NCBI RefSeq assembly: GCF_022012395.1
Contig: NZ_JAKLTQ010000006.1
Location: 1-64,000, forward strand
Reading direction: 5' to 3'
DNA: 64,000 nucleotides
Source: Arthrobacter hankyongi
Lineage (GTDB): Bacteria; Actinomycetota; Actinomycetes; Actinomycetales; Micrococcaceae
Shown piece by piece: positions 44,931 to 53,380 of the stretch. The notes beneath the pieces are model-generated. The model did no database searches. It was not told the DNA's origin and was given only the letters and a program-made list of their open reading frames with translations. The number at the start of each line of letters is the position of its first letter. The first letter of the stretch is position 1. A program made the position numbers and the translations under genes.

Positions 44931-46043
44931 TCACTTCGGCGCGGTCGGATACCTTTCGTCAGCATGCGTGACCCACAGCCGGTCAAGGCCTCGTTGTACC
45001 GCTGACCGGAGAAGCGGGTTGATGGGCTTCTCCACAAACCGCCAGACAGCCCATGCCATGCTGAGGCACAGCGCGATGACGGCGGGCAGGACGGCGAGCT
45101 GGGGAAAATGAGGGCTCCCGAGTGAGATAAACCACCAGCCCCAGTACTCGTGTATGAGGTAGAGGGGGAAAGTCAGGCTCCCAGCCATGCTCAGGAACTT
45201 CCAAGGGACCCGATTGAGTCGTGTTAGTGTGGCTGCCGCGACGATAACAAATAGGCCGATAACCGTGATCCAAACGGTAGGCGGAGCGAGAGTCACGTGA
45301 GCCGCGTGCTCAATGGCTTGGGCATGACCGCCCAGCGTCTGGTAGCCGGCCAATATCGCGTTGAAACCCAGCGCGAGCAAAAGAAGCACGCTCGCCCCTT
45401 CCCGGTACACCATGTAAATGAGCATGCCGCCTGCGAACAAGGGCGCAAATTCCGGCACCAACAGGTTTGCCAGCAGCGGGTTGCCCGTTTCTTCCGCCAT
45501 CGCACCGATCAAAGGCCAAAGCAGGCAAAGAACCAATACCCGCACACGTGTCATGCCTACGGCCATGAGAATGCCGATTATCAGGTAAAACTTCAGTTCC
45601 ACCCAAAGCGTCCAATACACGCCATCGACATGACCTACACCAAGGCCTTCTTGAACCATGGTCAGGTTCACTAGCGCCTGTGTGAGGGAGATGTCTTTTC
45701 CAGCCGGCCAAAGGACGAGCAGCAAGAAGCTCGTCAACAGAACGCCTGCCCAATAGCCCGGGAAGAGCCTGCCAACTCGTGACGCAGTAAATGACGACAC
45801 GTCACGGCCCCAAGCTGAGAGTAGGATGACGAATCCGCTGATGATAAAGAACAGCTGTACGCCGAAAGCACCGAAGGCGGAGATCTTAGAGAACTCCGGG
45901 AAGACCTGACCGACAGGCACACCCCATGCCGAGTTGTCGCGCGCTGTGAAGTGGTAAATCACGACCGCCAAGGCAGCCAGAAACCTAAGACCGTCCAGGA
46001 GGCGGAAGCGCGGTACTGCGGCTGATGGCCTTGTTCCTGTCAT
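44931..46043 (-). CDS. Acyltransferase 3 family membrane protein
   Basis: A 370-residue protein with about ten helices. The N-terminus is the standard FRLLDGLRFLAALAVVIYHF, with the catalytic His, followed by FGVQLFFIISGFVILLSAWG. No SGNH domain. ATG at 46043 has a GGGGGC stretch a few bases upstream and gives the normal family N-terminus; earlier in-frame ATGs (for example 46124) would add unrelated residues. It likely acetylates a membrane or wall glycan. Base composition is lower than in the operon to its right. Confidence 0.85.
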   Translation of the reverse strand: MTGTRPSAAVPRFRLLDGLRFLAALAVVIYHFTARDNSAWGVPVGQVFPEFSKISAFGAFGVQLFFIISGFVILLSAWGRDVSSFTASRVGRLFPGYWAGVLLTSFLLLVLWPAGKDISLTQALVNLTMVQEGLGVGHVDGVYWTLWVELKFYLIIGILMAVGMTRVRVLVLCLLWPLIGAMAEETGNPLLANLLVPEFAPLFAGGMLIYMVYREGASVLLLLALGFNAILAGYQTLGGHAQAIEHAAHVTLAPPTVWITVIGLFVIVAAATLTRLNRVPWKFLSMAGSLTFPLYLIHEYWGWWFISLGSPHFPQLAVLPAVIALCLSMAWAVWRFVEKPINPLLRSAVQRGLDRLWVTHADERYPTAPK

Positions 46044-46240
46044 CTGTTGCCCCCGGATAGCCGCGCGTGTAAGCGCCGGTTCGGGAGTGTAGACATTCGT
46101 GCCCACACTGCTCCTATTCGTCATGTCCTTATAAAGGTATTGCCAAAGGTACTGCGTTGTAGGCCTCAGGCACGCGTTTGGACCGGGCGAGTGAAACCGG
46201 TCCAAACCTGCCAGGGCGAGATGGATTCGACCCGTGGTGG

Positions 46241-47176
46241 CTAGATCACAGGCCAGCGGCCCGACACGCCCATCCGGATCACCGTGGACCACTTCAGCTT
46301 GCGCCGGCTCTCCCCAGGTCCCCATGGATCCTGCTGCCAGCCGGCGCGCCAGCCGGCGAACCAGGGCTTGAGCTGCCCGAGGTCGCGGCGGGCGCGGAGC
46401 ACCTGGACCAGCGTCCAGGAGCCGACGTAGGCCCAGCTGAACGGCCAGCGCAGGTTGCGCCGGGCCAGCCAGACCCGGTTGCGGGCATTGAGCCGGAAGA
46501 ATTCCTCATGCCGGCGTGGGTCGATCACCGGATGACCGGCACGCAGGTCCCCGGCGTACCAGGTGCGGAAGCCGGTGTCCCAGACCCGCCAGGCGAATTC
46601 GATGCCCTCGTGGGCGTACCAGAAGGTGGCCGGCCAGCCGTCGGTGCGCTCGAACACGTCACGGCGCATGGCGATGGCCATCTCCACCACCGAGAACACG
46701 TTGCTGGAGGCGTGGGCGCTGCCCTTGCGCAGCCGCGGGATCCAGCGCTGCGGGGCGCAGGGGTCCGCCGGATCCTCGATCCGGGGCTGGATCATGCCGA
46801 TGTCCGGCCGGGTCCGGAACAGCCGCGCGCAGGAGAGGAGGAAGTCCTCGTCCGGCAGCCAGGCGTCGTCGTCGAGGAAGAAGAGGTACTCCCCCGTGAC
46901 CTGCGGCACGCCGGCGTTGCGCCCGGCGGGGATGCCGAGGTTCTCCTCCAGGTGCAGGGACTTGAAGCCGGCGGGCAGTCCTTCGGGCTTCCAGCCGTTG
47001 CCGACCACGACGACGTCCAGGCTGACCCCGCGCTGGGCGCGCAGCGAGGCGAAGCCGCGCTGCAGGTCATCCGGCCGGGTGCCCTGGGTGAGGATGACGA
47101 CGCCGAAGGTGGGCACCGCCGTCGAGCCGTCCGCCGCCGTCGTCAGTCCCCTGCTTTCGGGGCCGGCGGCGCTCAC
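46241..47176 (-). CDS. Glycosyltransferase family 2 (rhamnosyl/galactofuranosyl-type)
   Basis: A 311-residue GT-A protein. Motifs: FGVVILTQGTRPDDLQRGFA, VVVVGNGWKPEGL, LGIPAGRNAGVPQVTGEYLF, FLDDDAWLPDED (DDD metal site) and WYAHEGIEFAWRVWDTGF (acceptor-side Glu). GTG start at 47176 overlaps the upstream CDP-alcohol transferase stop (GTGA). The open frame continues far upstream, but that part is antiframe sequence of the neighbour. Last gene of the TagGH operon; probably adds a sugar to the exported polymer or its lipid carrier. Confidence 0.85.
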   Translation of the reverse strand: MSAAGPESRGLTTAADGSTAVPTFGVVILTQGTRPDDLQRGFASLRAQRGVSLDVVVVGNGWKPEGLPAGFKSLHLEENLGIPAGRNAGVPQVTGEYLFFLDDDAWLPDEDFLLSCARLFRTRPDIGMIQPRIEDPADPCAPQRWIPRLRKGSAHASSNVFSVVEMAIAMRRDVFERTDGWPATFWYAHEGIEFAWRVWDTGFRTWYAGDLRAGHPVIDPRRHEEFFRLNARNRVWLARRNLRWPFSWAYVGSWTLVQVLRARRDLGQLKPWFAGWRAGWQQDPWGPGESRRKLKWSTVIRMGVSGRWPVI

Positions 47177-48012
47177 TTGCGCAGCCTCGGCGATGCCATG
47201 ATGGCCACGAAGTGGCCGATGTTCACGAGCAGCACCGCCGGGACCAGCACGTAGAGCAGCCAGCGCTCCCCCAGCGTGGGCTGGCCAGCGATGAGCGAAA
47301 CGACCGAGGCGGCCAGGATGAGCAGGCTCATTTCCACGGAGTGCAGCATGCGGTGGAAGGGCAGGAAGCGGGCCAGCCGGCGCAGCCGCCCCACCAGGGT
47401 TGCAGCAGGAACGGCCTTGGCCGCGGCGGTGTCCGGCAGCTTGTCCAGGCCGGCCAGCGCGCGCGAGGCGTGGACCATGTCGTTCTGGGCCTTGTTGAGC
47501 ACGATCAGCAGGGCCAGCAGGGCGCCGAGGAACATGTGGAACCAGGCCAGGTGCAGCAGCGCCCGGTCCGGATCCGGCCCGAGCAGGCCGAAGCCGCCGA
47601 GGCAGCGCAGGGCCAGGGCCAGCGGGATCAGGCCTTCGGTGGTGTAGTGGCCGATCTTGTCCAGGAAGATACCCTTGGGGCTCTGGGTTCCGCGCCAGCG
47701 GGCCACCTCGCCGTCGCTGCAGTCGAAGTACAGCTGCAGCTGGGAGCAGAACACGGCCAGCAGCGGGCCCCAGATGCCCGGAATGAGCAGGCAGGCGGAG
47801 ATGGCCCAGCCGGAGAGGATCATCAGGCCGGTCACGCCGTTGGCGCTGATCGGGGTGCGCACCAGCACGCTGGTCAGGTAGATGGAGATGTGCCGAAGGT
47901 AGAGCTCGGCGGTCCAGTGTTCGGCGTTCTTCCGGCTGCGCACCTCCGGCGGCTGGGCGACGGCGCGCAGCTGCTCGAGGGTGGGGTGGGCCGGACGGGT
48001 AGTGTCCATCAT
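47173..48012 (-). CDS. CDP-alcohol phosphatidyltransferase family protein, variant active site
   Basis: A 279-residue membrane protein with about six helices. It carries the CDP-OH-P signature: DCSDGEVARW, eight residues, then GIFLDKIGH. In the classic motif the last position is Asp; here it is His. The remaining three Asp are intact. Family members attach an alcohol phosphate from a CDP-activated donor to an alcohol. Start ATG at 48012 overlaps the upstream GT2 stop (ATGA). In an operon with TagGH and two GT2 enzymes, it may make a lipid or inositol-phosphate acceptor for polymer assembly, which is inference. Confidence 0.82.
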   Translation of the reverse strand: MMDTTRPAHPTLEQLRAVAQPPEVRSRKNAEHWTAELYLRHISIYLTSVLVRTPISANGVTGLMILSGWAISACLLIPGIWGPLLAVFCSQLQLYFDCSDGEVARWRGTQSPKGIFLDKIGHYTTEGLIPLALALRCLGGFGLLGPDPDRALLHLAWFHMFLGALLALLIVLNKAQNDMVHASRALAGLDKLPDTAAAKAVPAATLVGRLRRLARFLPFHRMLHSVEMSLLILAASVVSLIAGQPTLGERWLLYVLVPAVLLVNIGHFVAIMASPRLRK

Positions 48013-49082
48013 GACTTCCTCCGGCTGGTGTCCACGGTGCCGGCGGCGCCGAACAGCCGGCCGCGCAGGTAGCCCAGCCCCCAGCTGACGTGGATGCCCG
48101 GCAGCACGGCAAGCAGGCGAAGCCGCTCGGGCCGGCCCAGATCCTGCTTCATGGTGGCCGAGGCATAGGCGAGGCCCGCACCGTAGAGGGCGGGGACCAG
48201 GCCCGCGGCGGCGACCGGGAGCTTCAGCCAGGCCGGCCAGCGGCGGGTGGCCCCGGACGCGGACAGTACGCCGCCGGCGGCGCCGGCGGCCAGGCCGGCT
48301 ACCAGCAGGGGCGGCAGGTAGTGCCGCGTCGACTTGCCTTCCTGGTGCCGGCGGGCCAGTTCGGCCCGCCAGATACCGGCAGCGTAGAACTGCCGCACGA
48401 GCTTGCCCCAGCTGGAGCGTGGCCAGTAGGTGACCTTCAGTTCCGGATCGAACCAGACGTCGTAGCCGGACTGGCGCAGCCGCAGGCACATATCCCAGTC
48501 CTGGCCGCGCCACAGGGTCTCTTCGAAATGGCCGACGGCGTCCAGCGCCTCGCGCCGGAAGACACCCAGGTAGGCGGATTCGGCCGGGCCTTCCGGCGCG
48601 CCGCTGTGGTACGCGGCGCCGCCCAGCCCCAGCGGGGAGACATAGGCTGCGGCCACGGCCCGCTGGAACGCGGTCTTGCCCTGGGCATCCATCAGCCCGC
48701 CGACGTCGGCGGCCCCGGTGCGCCGCAGGGTCGCCACTGCGCGGGCCGTGTAGTGCGGTTCCAATTCGGTATGCGCGTCCACCCGGACGATGACCGGATA
48801 GCGGGAAGCGTCCAGGGCCAGGTTCAGGCCGGCCGGAGTCCGGCCGGTGGGGCTGGCCACACTATGCAGCCGCGGCTCCTGCGCCTGCAGCCGGGCCACG
48901 ATCTCGTTGGTCCCGTCCGTGGACGGACCCAACGCCAGCACAATCTCCTTGGGCCCGGGATAGTCCTGGGCCAAGATGCTGCGCACCGCATCCTCGATGT
49001 GGGCGGCCTCGTTCAGGATGGGCATGATGTAGGAAACCCCGGGATGTTCGGCCAGCGGGGAAAGGCGGTTCACGGCTGGCAC
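48009..49082 (-). CDS. Glycosyltransferase family 2, succinoglycan ExoA-like, membrane-anchored
   Basis: A 357-residue protein. The GT-A part has SYIMPILNEAAHIEDAVRSI, EIVLALGPSTDGTNEI, IVRVDAHTELEPHY (DAH in place of DxD, as in ExoA-type enzymes) and RGQDWDMCLRLRQSGYDVWF. The C-terminus has two or three helices (about 265-320). GTG start at 49082 shares one base with the tagH stop. Likely adds a sugar to a lipid-linked precursor before export. Confidence 0.85.
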   Translation of the reverse strand: MPAVNRLSPLAEHPGVSYIMPILNEAAHIEDAVRSILAQDYPGPKEIVLALGPSTDGTNEIVARLQAQEPRLHSVASPTGRTPAGLNLALDASRYPVIVRVDAHTELEPHYTARAVATLRRTGAADVGGLMDAQGKTAFQRAVAAAYVSPLGLGGAAYHSGAPEGPAESAYLGVFRREALDAVGHFEETLWRGQDWDMCLRLRQSGYDVWFDPELKVTYWPRSSWGKLVRQFYAAGIWRAELARRHQEGKSTRHYLPPLLVAGLAAGAAGGVLSASGATRRWPAWLKLPVAAAGLVPALYGAGLAYASATMKQDLGRPERLRLLAVLPGIHVSWGLGYLRGRLFGAAGTVDTSRRKS

Positions 49083-49870
49083 TATTTCCTGGAATCCCGG
49101 TAGGCGGCCACGACTTCCTTCGGCTCTCCGTCCATCTGCAACACACCCTTGTTGATCCAGATCACCCGGCTGCAGGTGTCCAGGATGGACTTCATCGAGT
49201 GCGAGACCAGGAACACGGTCCCGGCGTTCTCGCGGATTTCGCGGATACGGGCCTCGCTGCGCTGGCGGAACCGCTGGTCCCCCACGGCCAGCGCCTCGTC
49301 CACGATCAGGATCTCGTGCTGCTTGGAGGCGGCGATGGCGAATTTCAGCCGTGCCTGCATGCCAGAGGAATAGGTGCGCATCGGCAGGTCGATGAACTCT
49401 TCCAGCTCCGCGAAGGCGACGATGTCATCGCGCAGTTCGTCAATTTCGGCCTTGCCAAAGCCCAGGGCCAGGCCGCCGAGCATGATGTTCTTCTCGCCCG
49501 AGAGCTCCGGGATCAGCGCCGCGCCGACGCCGAGCATGTTGGGCCGGGACGCGGCGTAGACGGCGCCCTGGCTGGGCGGGGTCAGGCCCACCAGGGCACG
49601 CATCAGGGTGGACTTGCCGGAACCGTTCGAGCCAATCACGCCGATCGACTCGTTCTCGTAGGCCATGAAGGACACCCCCTTGAGGGCATGCACAGTGCGC
49701 AGTCCGCGGGTGCGGTTCAGCAGCGAACGGCCGGTGCCGGGGGCCTTCCGGCCGGCGGCGTGCACCCGGTACTCCACGTGCACGTTGTCCACGACGACGA
49801 CGGGTTTCCTGCCGTCCTCGGACGGCATGAACTCGTTCAATTTGTCTCCGGTTTCAGTCAATCCGGCCAT
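49082..49870 (-). CDS. tagH: Teichoic-acid ABC exporter ATP-binding subunit (TagH-like)
   Basis: A 262-residue ATPase. Walker A IGSNGSGKSTLM (about 83-94), the signature YSSGMQARLKFA, Walker B ILIVDEALAVGD, and the switch His in FLVSHSMKS. It has the long N-terminal strand region typical of Wzt/TagH (VDNVHVEYRVH) and no C-terminal carbohydrate-binding domain. It powers TagG-mediated export of the lipid-linked polymer. Its start overlaps the tagG end by 17 bases. Confidence 0.93.
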   Translation of the reverse strand: MAGLTETGDKLNEFMPSEDGRKPVVVVDNVHVEYRVHAAGRKAPGTGRSLLNRTRGLRTVHALKGVSFMAYENESIGVIGSNGSGKSTLMRALVGLTPPSQGAVYAASRPNMLGVGAALIPELSGEKNIMLGGLALGFGKAEIDELRDDIVAFAELEEFIDLPMRTYSSGMQARLKFAIAASKQHEILIVDEALAVGDQRFRQRSEARIREIRENAGTVFLVSHSMKSILDTCSRVIWINKGVLQMDGEPKEVVAAYRDSRK

Positions 49871-50702
49871 AACGCTCCTCAGCAGACCAGAAGAACAGGA
49901 TTCCGGCCACGAATACCGCCACCGACCAGATGGTGAAGTACAGCCAGTAGACCGGCGGATACGTCATACCGGGCATCAGCAGACCACGTGCAATGGTGAG
50001 CATCTCGTGGATGGGGTGGAAATTAAACAGCTCGACGGCCCAGGGGTGGTTCTTCAGGATCCTGTCAATCGCGAAGAGCACACCCGAGGTGTAGAAGAGG
50101 ATCCGGGTAATCAGCGGCAGCAGCTGGGTCAGGTCGCGGACGTGGACCGTCAGGCGCGCCGCAATCAGGGCCACCCCCAGGTTGAACACGGTGAAGATGG
50201 CCACCAGCGGGATGATCAGCAACCACTCCGTGGTGATCGGCGCACCGAGCACCACGATGTACACGGCCATCACAACCAGCATCGGAACCAGGGTCATCAG
50301 CTGCTGGATTACAGTGGACAGCGGCAGGGTGATCCGGGGGAAGGCCAGGGACTGCACCAGCGCACCGTTACCCGTGATCGACCTGGCGCCTGCGGTCATC
50401 GACGTGGCGAAGAACTCGAAGAGAAAAACGCCGATGACCACGAACATCGGAAAGTTCGGCGGCCGGTTGGCGCCCTGCAGGACGCCGAAGATCAGCCCGT
50501 ACATCAGGGCGTTGAGCGTGGGCTTGATGAAGATCCACAGCATGCCCAGCCGGTTGCGGTGGTTGGCCGCTTCGATCTTGTACTGGGCCATGGCGATGGC
50601 GAAGTCCCGCCGGCGCCAGGCCTGCGCCAGGTAACTCGGGAGGGACGGACGGGCACCGACTCTGCGGAGTCCGCTCCGTTCCGAATATTCGGCAAGGCTC
50701 AT
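49854..50702 (-). CDS. tagG: Teichoic-acid ABC exporter permease (TagG-like)
   Basis: A 282-residue ABC-2 permease with six predicted helices. Conserved YKIEAANHRNRLGMLWIFIK (N-terminal amphipathic region), GLIFGVLQGANR, and FNFHPIHEMLTIARGLL near the C-terminus. Partner of the adjacent TagH. First gene of the five-gene minus-strand operon (tagG, tagH, GT2, CDP-alcohol transferase, GT2), all with overlapping starts. Exports the wall polymer across the cytoplasmic membrane. Confidence 0.93.
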   Translation of the reverse strand: MSLAEYSERSGLRRVGARPSLPSYLAQAWRRRDFAIAMAQYKIEAANHRNRLGMLWIFIKPTLNALMYGLIFGVLQGANRPPNFPMFVVIGVFLFEFFATSMTAGARSITGNGALVQSLAFPRITLPLSTVIQQLMTLVPMLVVMAVYIVVLGAPITTEWLLIIPLVAIFTVFNLGVALIAARLTVHVRDLTQLLPLITRILFYTSGVLFAIDRILKNHPWAVELFNFHPIHEMLTIARGLLMPGMTYPPVYWLYFTIWSVAVFVAGILFFWSAEERYGRID

Positions 50703-50822
50703 GCCAGCATTTTTCCTAACACACGATCAATAGGGCGGTACAGCCGCGGGAACCCCATGCACGCGGCGGCGCACATATCAGTGTAGTAGATCCGGCACCA
50801 CCGGCCGTTTCCCGCGTGACGT

Positions 50823-52355
50823 TTAGAACAGCCGGCGGTCCGCCGGGTCCATGTACTTCTTGCGGAACAGCCGCCGCGTCCAAGGGTCCAGGAACACCAG
50901 GTAGAGGGCGAAGCCGACGGCGACGGCGGCAGCCAGCAGGCGTGCCGCGTTCAGGTCGATGCCGATGTACGGGAAGATGTCCAACTGGTCCGCAGTGGCG
51001 TAGACCATCAGGAAGGACGTGACCGCATAGACGGTGCGCACCTGCCAGTCATTGCGGATCCCGGTGGCAGCGAACAGCGGCAGCAGCCAGACGACGTACC
51101 AGGGCTGGATCATCGGGGCCAAACAGACGACGGCAGCCAGTGCCACGGCCAGCCTGCGGACGATCCGGTCATAGCTGCCCCGGAACATCATCACCAGCAC
51201 CACGACGACGGCAGCCGCCTTCCCGGCGCTGTACACCAAGTTCTGGACCGTCCCGCCGTCGAAGCCCAGGCCGCTGGCTATCAGGTACATCAGCATGCCG
51301 ATCAGGCCCACCGGGGCGTACCAGATGTAGAGCCCCGCCCCTTGGGCATTCAGCGCCCCGATCCAGCCAAAGCCCAGGCCGTTGATCGCCCCCAGCACGG
51401 CCAGGAGTCCTAAGGACAGGCCGGCCGTCAGCGCCCAGAAGCCGAACTTGCGCAGCCAGCCGGCTTCCTTGCCCGCCCAGAGCAGGCCGACGAAGGGCAG
51501 GAAGATCAAGGTGATGGGCTTGATGCCCACCGAGAGGGTGACCAGAAGGATGCCCAGCAGCGGCCGCTTGGTCGCCGCGTAATACAACCCGCCCAGGGCC
51601 AGGCCGAGCATCAGCGCGTCATTGTGGATGCTGGCGACGAAAGTGGTCAGGAACAGTGGATTGGCGCAGGCCAGCCAGAGGGCCCGGTTCGGGTTGATGC
51701 CGTGAAGTTCGGCGAGCTTGGGCCCGTAGTACACGCACAGCGCCGCGCCGATCAGGGCCAGCACACGGAACAGGATGATCGAGTACTCGGGATGACCGCC
51801 GGTAAACCAGACGATGAACTGCTCCAGCCAGAGGAAGATCGGCCCGTACGGCGTTGGGCTGCGCGCCCACAGGTCGTCCGCGCCGGTCTGCAGGTAGTTC
51901 TGCAGCTGGTCATACCCGTCCACATACGGGTTGAGGTTGTTGACCATCACCTTGCCCTGGGCGATGTAGGCATACACATCGCGGCTGAACAGCGGAATGC
52001 ACAGCGCCAGCGGCGCGGCCCAGGCAGCGATCGCCGTCAGGGTGGCCCGCCGGGCCTGCGGTCCCCAGACGGTGAACTGCTGGCCCAGGCGCAGCCAGGA
52101 CCGCACCAGCAGCATGCTGCCCACAGCCAGCAACAGGACGCTGACAATGACCCCAGCCGGCTCCAGCCGGAGCCAGATCAGCAGCGGCCAGCGGCGCAGT
52201 TCGGACACGGAAGCCAGCCAGCCCACGCCGAGCGAGCCGAAGAACATCAAGAAGGAGCCGAGCGCCCCCTGGGCGATGGTCAGCGTATGACGGCCCTCAC
52301 CGGCTGCGGCGTCGGATAACGGCAGCGGAACGGCGGCAGGGCGGGGGGCAGTCAC
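50823..52355 (-). CDS. MptB-like polyprenyl-phosphomannose-dependent alpha-1,6-mannosyltransferase
   Basis: A 510-residue GT-C type membrane protein with about thirteen helices. It has an N-terminal GSFLMFFGSLGVGWL and RRWPLLIWLR segment as in actinobacterial MptB/MptA, and an extracellular-loop SRDVYAYIAQGKVMV motif with the Asp expected for GT-C catalysis. These enzymes extend the mannan core of lipomannan using polyprenyl-phosphomannose on the outer membrane face. Start is taken at GTG 52355; an in-frame GTG at 52391 would add twelve residues. Divergent from orn. The nature of the acceptor in this genus is inferred. Confidence 0.8.
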   Translation of the reverse strand: MTAPRPAAVPLPLSDAAAGEGRHTLTIAQGALGSFLMFFGSLGVGWLASVSELRRWPLLIWLRLEPAGVIVSVLLLAVGSMLLVRSWLRLGQQFTVWGPQARRATLTAIAAWAAPLALCIPLFSRDVYAYIAQGKVMVNNLNPYVDGYDQLQNYLQTGADDLWARSPTPYGPIFLWLEQFIVWFTGGHPEYSIILFRVLALIGAALCVYYGPKLAELHGINPNRALWLACANPLFLTTFVASIHNDALMLGLALGGLYYAATKRPLLGILLVTLSVGIKPITLIFLPFVGLLWAGKEAGWLRKFGFWALTAGLSLGLLAVLGAINGLGFGWIGALNAQGAGLYIWYAPVGLIGMLMYLIASGLGFDGGTVQNLVYSAGKAAAVVVVLVMMFRGSYDRIVRRLAVALAAVVCLAPMIQPWYVVWLLPLFAATGIRNDWQVRTVYAVTSFLMVYATADQLDIFPYIGIDLNAARLLAAAVAVGFALYLVFLDPWTRRLFRKKYMDPADRRLF

Positions 52356-52405
52356 CCGAAGGATTTTAGCAGTCCGCCCCGGACAGAACACGATACATTT
52401 GAGCG

Positions 52406-53020
52406 GTGCCTATCTCTAACGAAAACATTGTCTGGATCGACTGTGAAATGACCGGTCTGGACCTCGAAGCGGACGCATTGATCGAGGTCGCGGTGCTGGT
52501 GACCGACTCGGAGCTGAACGTCCTTGGCGACGGTGTGGACGTGGTCATCAAGCCTTCGGACGAGGCGCTGGAACAGATGACCGACTTTGTGCGGGAGATG
52601 CATGTCACTTCCGGCCTGCTGGAGGAACTGTCCGGCGGGATCACCATGCAGGAGGCCGAGGACAAGGTGATGGAGTACATCACCACCTGGGTGCCCGAGC
52701 CGCGGAAGGCCCAGCTGGCCGGCAACTCGGTGGGCACGGACCGCACCTTCCTGGTCCGGGACATGCCCCGGGTGGTGGACCACCTGCACTACCGGATCAT
52801 CGACGTCTCCACCATCAAGGAGCTGGCCCGCCGCTGGTTCACCCGAGCCTACTTCCAGTCCCCGGCCAAGCACGGCGGCCACCGGGCATTGGGCGACATC
52901 AAGGATTCGATCAATGAACTGCGCTACTACCGGCAGTCCGTCTTCGTTCCCTCCCCCGGCCCGGACTCGGCGACCGCCAAGCAGATTGCCGCCGACCTTG
53001 CGGCCCAGCAGCAGGACTAA
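52406..53020 (+). CDS. orn: Oligoribonuclease
   Basis: A 204-residue DEDDh 3'-5' exonuclease of normal length. IVWIDCEMTGL (Asp/Glu), LAGNSVGTDRTFL (Asp), and HRALGDIKDSINELRYYR (His and Asp) are all present. It degrades the last two- to five-nucleotide RNA pieces and is usually essential or near-essential. GTG start at 52406. Monocistronic, upstream of tRNA-His. Confidence 0.97.
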   Translation: MPISNENIVWIDCEMTGLDLEADALIEVAVLVTDSELNVLGDGVDVVIKPSDEALEQMTDFVREMHVTSGLLEELSGGITMQEAEDKVMEYITTWVPEPRKAQLAGNSVGTDRTFLVRDMPRVVDHLHYRIIDVSTIKELARRWFTRAYFQSPAKHGGHRALGDIKDSINELRYYRQSVFVPSPGPDSATAKQIAADLAAQQQD

Positions 53021-53096
53021 GGCTGTTAGCTGCGCCACACTTTCCGGTAAATCCCGCAAAAGCGGCGAAATGGTCAAAACCACCCCGGAAAGCATG

Positions 53097-53102
53097 TAGA
53101 CT
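53097..53102 (+). promoter_or_regulatory. Candidate -10 for tRNA-His
   Basis: TAGACT about 80 bases before the mature tRNA; GTCAAA lies 18 bases upstream as a weak -35. It sits in the spacer after orn. Confidence 0.3.
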
Positions 53103-53182
53103 AGTCTGCGTTGCTTTTCTTGTTGAAGACCGGCCGGAACCGCCAAGCGCGGCGCTACCCGGGAGGAACGAAGAAGCACACG

Positions 53183-53255
53183 GTGGGTATAGCTCAGCTG
53201 GCAGAGCGCCTGGTTGTGGTCCAGGAGGTCGCGGGTTCAATCCCCGTTACTCACC
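53183..53255 (+). tRNA. tRNA-His (anticodon GTG)
   Basis: A full cloverleaf: acceptor arms GTGGGTA and TACTCAC pair over seven positions, the D-arm contains AGCTCAGCTGGCAGAGC, the anticodon loop is TTGTGGT, and the T-arm is GCGGGTTCAATCCCCG-like. A G precedes position 1 (53182) and faces a C at the discriminator, as needed for the G-1 identity base of tRNA-His. CCA is not encoded. Confidence 0.97.
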
Positions 53256-53262
53256 CCGAAGG

Positions 53263-53285
53263 GGTCCGGCATCTGGCGCCGGACC
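53263..53285 (+). terminator. Hairpin immediately after tRNA-His
   Basis: GGTCCGGC (53263-53270) pairs with GCCGGACC (53278-53285). May assist tRNA 3' processing or termination. Confidence 0.4.
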
Positions 53286-53289
53286 GGCA

Positions 53290-53321
53290 GAAGCCGCCTT
53301 GGAATTGTTCCGGGCGGCTTC
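53290..53321 (+). terminator. Terminator hairpin downstream of tRNA-His
   Basis: GAAGCCGCC (53290-53298) pairs with GGCGGCTTC (53313-53321), nine bases, followed by TTG. It lies between the tRNA and the acyl-CoA dehydrogenase gene. Confidence 0.6.
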
Positions 53322-53380
53322 TTGCATGTCCGGGCCGGCGCCGGCCCGCACGAGACGCGCAGCCAGTGGAGGACTACCTT

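Noticed and set aside
47177-48112. Upstream extension of the GT2 frame (46241-47176) for about 310 codons
   Set aside because: This part is an out-of-frame reading of the CDP-alcohol transferase gene; the GT2 domain starts right after the GTG at 47176.
53111-53380. N-terminal extension of the acyl-CoA dehydrogenase frame
   Set aside because: It reads through the tRNA-His gene and its terminators; the TTG at 53381 with GGAGGA is the credible start.
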